DNA of 64,000 bases from Prionace glauca (Eukaryota > Chordata > Chondrichthyes > Carcharhiniformes > Carcharhinidae), in the NCBI GenBank assembly GCA_037974335.1, contig CM075724.1, forward strand, positions 71,852,850 to 71,916,849. The letters run 5' to 3'. The position numbers and the translations under genes are program-made. Shown here piece after piece: positions 56,101 through 64,000 of this stretch (its first letter is position 1; the number at the start of each line of letters is the position of its first letter). A model generated the notes under the pieces. The model was not told the origin of the DNA. It did not search any database and saw nothing but the letters and a program-made list of their open reading frames with translations.

Positions 56101-56265
56101 TGGTGGAGGCGAACTCACTGGGGTCTTTTAAAAGACTTCTGGATAAGTATATGGGGTTTAATGGGATTGGGGGTTATAGATAGGTCTATAGATTGGTGGG
56201 GTTGATGTGATCGGCGCAACTCGAGGGCCGAAGGGCCTGTTTGTGCTGTAATGTTCTATGTTGTA
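53131..56265 (+). mobile_element. CR1 family B LINE, truncated in ORF1, nested in family C
   Basis: Starts at AACCAGAATGGGAATCAATA, within the last ORF1 codons. ORF2: LTETW-type endonuclease as ITETWMSQGQDWVLQ (53490), GDFN region shifted by a base loss at about 53825, stop TAA at about 54450, RT with KSPGPDGLYPRILWE, NYRPVTLTSVVGK, TIGVPKGSVLGP (PQG changed to PKG) and KFADDTKVGG. A TAG at about 56079 replaces the Trp of SEWNRLP. The 3' end has GTAATGTTCTATG. At least four breaks, all single-base in kind. Confidence 0.93.
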
Positions 56266-56341
56266 TAAGAGCTGGAGTCAAATGTTGCAGTTGTACAGAA
56301 CGTTCGTTCGGCCGCATTTGGAGTACTGCGTCCAGTTCTGG

Positions 56342-56671
56342 AACAAACAAAGAACAAAACAGCACGGGAAACAGGCCCTTCGGCCCAACGAGCCCGCGCC
56401 GCCGTCCCATGGTCAGTGACCTATTCATGACTCTAGTCTATGCCTAATGTGTGAGGATCAGGGAGGTCCAATATAGGGACAATTTGTTACCCAATCAATC
56501 AGCCTAAAAGCACATTTTTGGGATGTGGGAGGAAACCGGAGCACCCGGAGGAAACCCACGCAACCACGGGGAGAACGAGCAAACTCCCACGGACACAGGC
56601 CCAACTCCATGTGTCCGCACAGTAACAGAGATAGCCTCTGTGCTGCCATGATGCCCTCGAGATGGTAAGCG
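56342..56671 (-). mobile_element. SINE, GTTCTTTG-tail subfamily
   Basis: Tail (minus) TTTTGTTCTTTGTTTGTTCC at the left end; core GATGTGGGAGGAAACCGGAG; head near CAGTAACAGAGATAGCCTCT. Very similar to 47337-47668, including the CAATATAGGGACAATTTGTT block. It lies 3' of, and in line with, the minus-strand LINE C that follows. Confidence 0.9.
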
Positions 56672-58293
56672 CCTGTGGATAAAAATTTCATTATTAAAGA
56701 CTCTATACCCCTGAGACTAAACTGACCCCAAGCCTACAATGGTTAATAAGGCCTGCTATATCCCCCTATATGTAAACTGCTCATGTGGCTGTCCAAGTGA
56801 CTCTTGAACAACCCTAGCGTGCCTGCTTCCACCACCTCACTCGGCAGTGCATTCCACATCCCCACTACCCTTTGTGTGAAAAACTGCCCTCTAACATTAG
56901 TCTTATATCTAGCCCCCCTCACCCTAAGCCCGTGACCCCTCGTTCTATCCATTTCTAATAGCGGAAAAAGCTTATCACCATCTACTCTATCTGTCCCCTT
57001 CATAATCTTATAAACCTCTATCAAATCCCCCCTCAGCCGACGTCTCTCAAGGGAAAACAGCCCAAGTGCGTTCAATCTTTCCTCGTAATACAGCCCTTCC
57101 ATACCAGGCAACATCCTGGTAAATCTCCTCTGCACTCTCTCCAGGATCTCTACATCCTTCCGGTAGTACGGCGACCAGAACTGGACGCAGTACTCCAGGT
57201 GAGGCCTAACCAACGTTCTATACAACTGCAACATCAGACTCCTACTCTTATATTCTATACCCCTTCCTATGAAGGCTAACATGCCATACGCTTTCCTCAT
57301 CACATTCTGCACCTGCACCGATACCTTCAGGGACTTGTGTACCTGCACCCCCAGGTCTCTCTGCGTATCTATACTCCGGATAGTTCTACCTTTTATCATA
57401 TAACTCCCTTCCACATTATTCCGGCCAAAGTGCATCACCTCGCATTTCTCCGGATTAAATTCCATTTGCCATCTATCTGCCCAATCTACCAGCCTATCTA
57501 TGTCCTGTTGCATTGCCAGGCACTGCTCCTCAGTACCCGCCAATCCAACCAACTTAGTGTCATCAGCAAATTTGCTGATCACACCTCCTAGCCCCTCTTC
57601 CAAGTCATTAATATATACTACAAATAGTAGAGGTCCTAGTACCGAGCCCTGCGGCACCCCACTGGTGACAGACCTCCAATTGGAAAAGGAGCCCTCCACT
57701 ACTACCCGCTGTCTTCTCCTCCCAAGCCAGTTCTTCACCCATCTACATACCTGGCCTTGTATCCCATGAGCCTTCACCTTTTCTATCAGCCTACCGTGAG
57801 GGACCTTGTCAAACGCCTTACTGAAATCCATATAGACAACATCAACGGCTTGTCCTTCGTCAACCGTTTTTGTCACCTCTTCAAAAAATTCCAATAGATT
57901 CGTAAGGCACGACCTCCCTGTAACGAAGCCATGCTGCGTATCCCTGATCAGATTGCAGCGCTCCAGATGCTCATACATCCTATCCTTGAGGATCCTCTCC
58001 ATTATCTTGCCTATAACTGAAGTCAAGCTCACTGGCCTATAGATCCCTGGGTTATCCCTCTGACCCTTCTTAAACAACGGTACAACATTTGCAATCCGAC
58101 AATCCTCTGGGACCTCACCTGTGTCCAAAGAAGAGACAAAGATTTGCGTCAGAGGCCCAGCAATTTCATCCCTCACCTCCCTTAGCAGCCTAGGATAGAT
58201 GCCATCAGGCCCCGGAGATTTGTCTGTCTTTATATTGCCTAAAAGTCCCAACACCTCTTCCCTCGTGATGACTATTTCCCTCAACACATGGAA
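56672..58293 (-). mobile_element. CR1 family C LINE, RT to 3' UTR, open frame
   Basis: About 527 codons are open on the minus strand: KSPGPDGIYPRLLREV, VDVVYMDFSKAFDKVP, TSGVPQGSVLGPLLFVVYIN, KFADDTKLVG, QFFTQRVVGMWNALPSEVVE and the terminus HIGGYSRPY. The catalytic residues are intact. In the NYRPVSLTS motif Asn is Ile (GIYRPVSL). It is 5'-truncated before the RT, so it lacks the endonuclease. Being open over the whole RT, it looks recent. Confidence 0.93.
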
Positions 58294-58420
58294 TTTGTTC
58301 AAGATTAGCCTAGTGCTTCGTGTCATTAGTGTGTGCCTAAACTGGACAAGATACTGGGCAAGACGACAGCTCTGTGACTATCGCTGATTGCTGTGCAGAC
58401 ACATGGAATTTGGGCCGGTG
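58294..58420 (+). repeat. 127-bp exact direct repeat, copy 1
   Basis: Identical to 59354-59480 at every base I compared (TTGTTCAAGATTAGCCTAGT ... TTTGGGCCGGTGT). It sits between the 5' end of the inverted LINE C and the resumption of the plus-strand LINE C. Its last third is the 5' head of the GTTCTTTG-tail SINE subfamily. Confidence 0.93.
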
Positions 58421-58834
58421 TTTCTGGTCGCCTTACTACCGGAAGGACGTGGAGACTCTGGAGAGAGTGCAGAGGAGGTTTACCATGATGTTGCCTGGTA
58501 TGGAAGGACTGGGGTATGAGGAAAGAGTGAAGGAATTGGGGCTCTTTTCCCTTGAAAGACGCTGACTGAGGGGGGATCTAATTGAGTTACATAAGCTTAT
58601 GAATTGTATAGATAGAGTAAACAGAGGTAAGCTATTTCCTATGTTGGAGACACGTAGGACAAGGGGCCATGGACTTAAGGTGAGGGGGGAGAGATACAAC
58701 ACAGATATTAGAGGGAGGTTTTTCACACAGAGGGTAGTGGGGGTATGGAATCCTCTGCCAAGTAATGTGGTGGAGGCAAACACACTAGAGTCATTTAAGA
58801 ATAACTTAGACAGGCACATGACTGGATTGGAGAT

Positions 58835-59182
58835 AGAATAGAATAGAATAGAACCCTACAGTGCAGAAACAGGCCCTTCGGCCCATCGAGTCTGCACCGA
58901 ACACAATCCCACCCAGACCCTATCCCCATATCCCTACACATTTACCTGCTAATCCCTCTAACCTACACATCCCAGGACACTAAGGGGCAATTTTAGCATA
59001 GCCAATGAACCTAACCCGCACATCTTTGGACTGTGGGAGGAAACCGGAGCACCCGGAGAAAACCCACGCAGACACGAGTAGAATGTGCAAACTCCACACA
59101 GGCAGTGACCCGAGCCGGGAATCGAACCCAGGACCCTGGAGCTGTGAAGCAGCAGTGTAACCACTGTGCTACCGCGGATATC
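58835..59182 (-). mobile_element. Full SINE nested in LINE C, (AATAG)n tail
   Basis: Close match to 51476-51811 through tail, core and head. The tail ends with three AGAAT units. GGAGAT at 58829-58834 and 59183-59188 is the probable target duplication. Confidence 0.9.
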
Positions 59183-59353
59183 GGAGATTGTTTTAAATAA
59201 GGGTCATTAGCATTGGGGCATCCCTGGTAATGTAAATGGATATGGTAGGATAATAATGTTTTTTTTCTCTTTTCATTCAACAGGTTTTAAATCGGTCCAC
59301 CTCGTGTCCAATGGGGGGCGTACACACGATGGGTCGTACTGGGGTTGCTCTTG

Positions 59354-59480
59354 GTTGTTCAAGATTAGCCTAGTGCTTCGTGTCATTAGTGTGTGCCTAA
59401 ACTGGACAAGATACTGGGCAAGACGACAGCTCTGTGACTATCGCTGATTGCTGTGCAGACACATGGAATTTGGGCCGGTG
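59354..59480 (+). repeat. 127-bp exact direct repeat, copy 2
   Basis: Partner of 58294-58420. Here the sequence runs on directly into the body of a SINE (TGTGGGAGTTTGCACATTCT), so this is the likely source copy. Confidence 0.9.
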
Positions 59481-59755
59481 TCTGTGGGAGTTTGCACATT
59501 CTCCCCGTGCTTGCGTGGGTTTTCTTCCGGTGCTCCGGTTTCCTCCCACACCCCAAAGATGTGCTGTTAAGCTGATTGGCAGGAATAAATTGTCCCTAAA
59601 TCAGATTCCCTCAATCTGGCTGGCCATAAAACATTAGACAGGGGTCTCGGGTGGAGAGGGGGACTGGTGGTGTTGAGATGGCGACGCGGGCTCGTTGGGC
59701 CGAAGGGCCTGTTTCCCGGGCTGATTTTGTTCTTTGTTCTTTGTTTCTTTGTCAA
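59425..59755 (+). mobile_element. SINE, GTTCTTTG-tail subfamily
   Basis: Head CGACAGCTCTGTGACTATCG, core CCGGTGCTCCGGTTTCCTCC, tail GGGCCGAAGGGCCTGTTTCC and GTTCTTTGTTCTTTG. It differs from 56342 by many substitutions. Confidence 0.85.
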
Positions 59756-59779
59756 TTCCCAGGGAAGATACCCCTGCCC

Positions 59780-60620
59780 TAGCGCTTTGGATCTTTCTCT
59801 TTTGGTTGTCGACAGTAATAGTTCTCTAGCTCGTCAAAGGTGTTGAAGTTTAGCAACCCAGTTTTTAGGATTGCTTGGTGCGCTGGGCTCAGCCCGTCCT
59901 TATATAGCTGGAGGAATGCGGGATTCTGTCTATAGGCATCGGGCATTCCCCATGGGCCAGAAAGGCGTCACATTTCCATCGCCCGTATTCCTGGGCTCCT
60001 TCCTCCTTACCCTGCACTACCCCTACGATTGCATTCCAGCTCACGGGGACTCGCCCCATGGTTTGGGTAATATCATCTTTAAAACCCGTCAAAGCTTGGT
60101 CTTGCTCCCGCGGCTCTCGTTCAGGTTCACACACCAGGTCCCGTTCTGGTGCTCTACCTGAAGACAGGCCCAATAACTCTCCGGCACTTTGGCTCTTACG
60201 AGCCCTGCTATATCCCGATTATGTAAATTGTGACACATTTGCATCTCCTTAAGAATTTTGCCAGAAGATCGCGTTACTGTGTCTGGGCTGGAGAGTCGAG
60301 AGTTTGTCCAGCAATTTCATGGTGTCCACTGGGGTAAGGGATACATATGTCATCTTTATCCGAGCCTGGGCAGATCGCCCTCGCCCGCCTCCCCCTTGCC
60401 CCCCGGGGACACAGTCAATTTTAATGGGGGCTGCCATTACGCTCTGGGATGGGGGTTCGGTGGTAGGTGGAATGCTTCCCCCTGCTGGGCATAGTGGACC
60501 CGTTTCATCCACTAAACATTCCCAGTCGGAACACTCCTCATTCGGAGGTTCGCGTGAGAGAAAACGCAAAGCTCCGAAATTTGCGGCAAAAGCGGGGAGG
60601 GGGACAGAAGGAAGAATGAT
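59780..60620 (-). mobile_element. Possible endogenous retrovirus gag fossil
   Basis: The minus-strand DNA shows gag-like pieces: a capsid-like segment with DIAGLVRAKVPESYW and, near 60000, a QGKEEGAQEYGR motif that resembles the major homology region of retroviral capsids. It is fragmentary and broken. No pol, env or flanking LTR pair was seen, so family and age cannot be given beyond old and partial. It could instead be a host gene or another transposon. Confidence 0.35.
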
Positions 60621-60839
60621 GTAATGGAGATGAAAACAAACTTGTGAAGTGACTCACAAAAATGACTTACAGGCAGCATAAACAAAAACAGATGGAAATA
60701 ATAGAATTAATTATCAACAAAAGGCGGGGTAATATTTAATAATTGACGCATCAATAAGAAAGAATAACGAATACTAACTGTGTAGAATCGTCGAAGAAAG
60801 AGTGGCACAACTCAGATGAAAGCGAACGACGTACCTCAA

Positions 60840-61290
60840 TGCTAAGAGGGCAACAGATGATGCAACATTGGCAGGCAGATAGCAGATCATGTTCAATGCA
60901 GAGACGTGTGGGATAATGTAAGTTTGTAGGAAGAACATAGAGCACTAAATGCAATAAGGCGTGAACATATTACCGGGATGTAGTGCCAGAGAGACCTGGC
61001 TGTATATAGGCACTGTTCATTAGAGATGGTGGTACAGGGGGAGAGAGCAATTAAAAAAGCATGGCATTCTGGGAATGGAATACGAAAGTCAGGATGTTAT
61101 GCTGAATTTACACAGGAAAACAGTTATATCTCAGCCATAGTATTGCACACAATTCTGTATGGCGCACTACAGAACGATGTAGAAGAGGATTGCAAAAGTG
61201 GTTCTAGGAATGCGAATTGTCAGTTGAGAGGATAGATTGAAGGTCTTAAGATTTTTCTCCTTGAAGATCAAAACGCTCGGAGAAGTTTTT
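60840..61290 (+). mobile_element. Ancient CR1-like LINE, middle of ORF2
   Basis: ATAGCAGATCATGTTCAATG (60880), CCAGAGAGACCTGGCTGTAT (60985), GGAATGGAATACGAAAGTCA (61072) and GTTATGCTGAATTTACACAG (61096) follow the WQMEFN, QRDLGV, GIEYKS and VLLQLY order of the CR1 copies. No frame survives. Confidence 0.65.
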
Positions 61291-61295
61291 TTTTA

Positions 61296-61600
61296 AATTA
61301 ACTTACATGATATGGGCGCCGCTGTCGAGGCCTGCATTTGCTGTTCCTTCCTATTCGCAATAGAAAAGGTGGTGAGCTACAAAATTGAACAGCTGAGGTA
61401 CATGTGATGAAGGTACACCCACAATGTTGCTGTGGAGAGAGTTCCAGGATTTTGACCCAGAGTCACTGAAGGAGCTGAAATATATTTCCAAGTCAGGATG
61501 GTGACTGACTTCACGTAGGATATTCAGGTGGTGACATCTGCTTCCATTCTGCGCCTCAAAGGTAGGGAGCGGCTTCTCATTGGGTTAGGATTTACTGCCT
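61296..61600 (-). mobile_element. LINE family R 3' end
   Basis: GAGTTCCAGGATTTTGACCC, ATATATTTCCAAGTCAGGAT and GGTGACTGACTTCACGTAGG match the C-terminus of family R on the minus strand, better preserved than the copies in the duplicated block. Confidence 0.75.
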
Positions 61601-61639
61601 AAAGAGTATTGGTGTGTTATTGCAGTCCACCTGATCGGT

Positions 61640-64000
61640 GGTACATAGAACCATAGACAATTACATCTCAGAAACAGGCCTTTTGGCCCTTCTTGTCTGT
61701 GCTGAACCACTATTTTGCCTAGTCGCACTGACCTGCACTTGGACCATATCCCTCCACATCCCTTTCATCCATAAACCCGTCCAAGTTTTTCTTAAATGTT
61801 AAAAGTCAACCCACGTTTACCACATTATCCGGCAGCTCATTCCATACTTCCACCACTCTACGCATGAAGAAGCACCCCTCCCCCCTCACCATGTTCCCTT
61901 TAAACTTTTCTTTCGTCTTAACCCATGCCCTCTTTTTATATTCTCCCCTAGCCTCAGTGGAAAAATCCTGCTTTCATTCACTATCTATACCCATCAAAAT
62001 CTTATACACCTCTATCAAATCTCCCCTCATTCTTCTACGTTCCAGGGAATAAAGTCCTAACCTATTCAATCTCTATCTGTAACTCAGCTTCTGCAGTCCC
62101 AGCCACATCCTTGTGAACCTTCTCTGCACTCTTTCAACCTTATTTGCATCGTTCCTGTAACTAGGTGACCAAAACTGTACACAACCCTCTAAATTTGGTC
62201 TCACCAATGCCTTATATAACCTTACCATAACACTCCAACTTTCTTACTCAATACTCCGATTTATAAAGGCCAATGTACCAAAAGCACTCTTTACCATCCT
62301 GTCCACCTGTGACGTCACTTTTAGGGAATTGTGCAACTGTATTCCCAGATCCCTCTGTTCAACTGCACTCTTCAGAGCCCTACCATTTAGCCTGTACGTT
62401 CTACTTTGTTTTGTCCTTCCAAAGTGCAATACCTCACACTTGTCTGCGTTAAATTCTATTTGCCATTTTCCAGCCCATTTTTCTAGTTGGTCCAAGACCC
62501 TCTGCAAACTTTGAAAACCTTCCTCACTGTCCACTACACCTCCAATCTTTGCATCATCAGCAAATTTGCTGATCCGTATTACCACATTATTATCCAGATC
62601 ATTGATATAGATGGCAAACAACCATGGACCCAACACCGTTCCCTGTGACACTCCACTATCACAGTCCTCCACTCAGAGAAGCAATCCTCCACAACCACTC
62701 TCTGGCTTCTTCCATTGAGCCAGTGCCTCATCCAATTTACAACATCTCCAGCTGTACCTAGTGATTGAACCTTCCCAACTAACCTCCCATGAGGGAACTT
62801 GTCAAAGGCCTTGCTGAAATCCAGGGAGACAACATCCACTACCTTCCCTTCATCCACTTTCCTGGTCACCTCCTTGAAAAACTCTAATAGATTGGTCAAA
62901 CTTGACATACCATGCACAAAGCTATGTTGGCTCTCCCGAATAAGTCCCTGTCTATCCAAATATTTATAGATCCTATCCCTTATCACAACTTCCAATAACT
63001 TGCCCACCACCAACGTCAAACTTACTGGCCTGTAGTTTCCCGGATTTTTTTGGAACTTTTTTAAACAACGGAACAACATGAGCCACCCTCCAATCATCTG
63101 GCACCTCCCCCGTGAATATTGACATTTTAAATATGTCTGCCAGGGCCACTGCAAGTTCAACACAAGCCTCCCTCAAGATCCGTGGGAATATCCTGTCCGG
63201 CCCTGGCGATTTATCCACTCTGATTTGCCTCAAGACAGCCAGCACCTCCTCTATTTAACCTTTAAAGGTTCTATGACCTCCCTATCCGTTTGTCCAATTT
63301 CCGTAGACTCCATGCCCGTTTCCTCAGTAAATAATGATGCAAACAAAGAAATTTAGTGTCTTCCCCATCTCTGTTGGCTCCATACACAGTCTACCACTCT
63401 GTTCTTCAAGAGGGCCAAATTTATCCCTGACTACCCTTTTGCTCCTAACATACCTATGGAAGTTCTTTGGGTTTTCCTTTACTCTGTCTGCCAATGCAAC
63501 CTCATGCTTTCTTTTTGCCATCGTGATTTCCCTCTTAAGTAGCTTCTTGCAATTTTATACTCCTTGAACATCTGACCTGGTCCCTGCTGCCTGTACATTT
63601 CTTACAACTCTCTCTTCCTCTTAATCAGTGTCACAATATCCCTCGAGAACCAGTGTTTTTTTTATCCCTATTTACTTTGTCTTTAATCCTGACAGGAACA
63701 TACAAACTCCCACTTCCCATTTGCATCCTTACCAGAGAACAGCCTGTGCCAATCCACACTTCCCAGATCCTCGCTCATTTCATCAAATCTGGCCATTTTC
63801 CAGTTCAGAACTTCAACCCGAGGACCAGGTCTATCCTTATCCAAGGTCAGGTTGAAACTAATGGCATTATGATCACTGGATCCACAGTGTTCCCTCACAG
63901 TCACATCCACCACCTGCTGTAACTCATTTCCCAAAAGGACATCCAGTATTGCGTCCTCGCTAGTTGGCACCTCTGTATACTGATGTAGAAAATTCTCCTG
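61640..64000 (-). mobile_element. CR1-like LINE, family D, running off the window
   Basis: Tail at 61640-61720 (CAGAAACAGGCCTTTTGGCC). The RT C-terminal piece at 62244-62672 has KFADDAKIGG (Thr changed to Ala after FADD) and CEVLHFGRT. RT core at 62579-63163: NYRPVSLTLVVGKLLE, VDVVSLDFSKAFDKFPHGRL. Finger part at 62973-63245: VDKSPGPDRIFPRILRE. Endonuclease part at 63683-63970: ILDVLLGNELQQVVDV, GSSDHNAISF. The pieces fall in different frames, so several shifts are present. It is older than families A-C. The 5' end is outside the window. Confidence 0.88.

Larger units (their letters stand above)
52166..59353 (+). mobile_element. CR1 family C LINE, interrupted three times
   Basis: Three plus-strand pieces join without loss: 52166-53116, 56266-56341 and 58421-59353. 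Piece 1 encodes VDVVYMDFSKAFDKV, TSGVPQGSVLGP and KFADDTKMAG (catalytic pair intact). Piece 2 holds GGAGTACTGCGTCCAGTTCT. Piece 3 has YYRKDVETLERVQRRF, MLPGMEGLGYEER and FFTQRVVGVWNPLP, with a TGA replacing the second Arg of ERRR at about 58562. Insertions: family B LINE (53117-56265), SINE plus inverted LINE C plus filler (56342-58420, TTCTGG duplication at 56336 and 58421), and a SINE (58835-59182). The 3' limit near 59353 is inferred from where the 127-bp repeat starts. Confidence 0.75.

Overview
This window is intergenic and intronic DNA from a vertebrate, most likely a shark or ray. The evidence is the repeat fauna: CR1-type LINEs whose 3' ends carry 8-bp TTCTTATG or TTCTATGT repeats, tRNA-headed SINEs with the conserved V-SINE (HE1-like) core and a CR1-derived GGGCCGAAGGGCCTGTTT tail, and Harbinger DNA transposons. 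No bacterial-type genes, rRNA or true tRNA genes are visible. Almost every long open reading frame is reverse transcriptase, endonuclease or ORF1 of a LINE. I assigned families by recognising protein motifs and end sequences; no database was searched.

One host gene is supported. On the minus strand at about 19.0-21.8 kb lie four phase-compatible exons (all splice sites in phase 1): a signal peptide, a V/I-type immunoglobulin domain, a C1-type immunoglobulin domain and a transmembrane segment. Together they predict a V-C1-TM cell-surface receptor or ligand of the B7/butyrophilin/SIRP kind. The cytoplasmic end is not firmly located.

Layout. 1-13.7 kb: CR1 family A elements (1-2613; 5521-10490), a degraded LINE block, a fold-back element that carries an inverted LINE segment, and family B fragments. 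13.7-18.9 kb: mostly unique DNA plus an ancient LINE. 19-22 kb: the Ig-superfamily gene. 22.9-30.3 kb: a second copy of the degraded block seen at 2.6-5.4 kb, containing a full-length 4.6-kb CR1 family B element with two 232-bp 5' monomers. 30.4-38.9 kb: old LINEs, unique DNA and a family A element. 39.2-47.0 kb: a Harbinger composite with 0.3-kb inverted ends, a decayed transposase and a coiled-coil ORF. 47-59.8 kb: dense nesting of SINEs in LINEs in LINEs. 59.8-60.6 kb: a possible retroviral gag fossil. 60.8-64 kb: more LINE remains.

The duplicated block gives empty sites that date several insertions as later than the duplication. The most unusual theme is filler DNA at retroposon junctions copied from nearby sequence: an inverted copy of the target at 53.1 kb, an exact 127-bp copy from 1 kb away at 58.3 kb, and an inverted LINE segment about 1 kb from its likely source at 7.3-7.6 kb. 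This looks like repeated local template switching during retroposon insertion.
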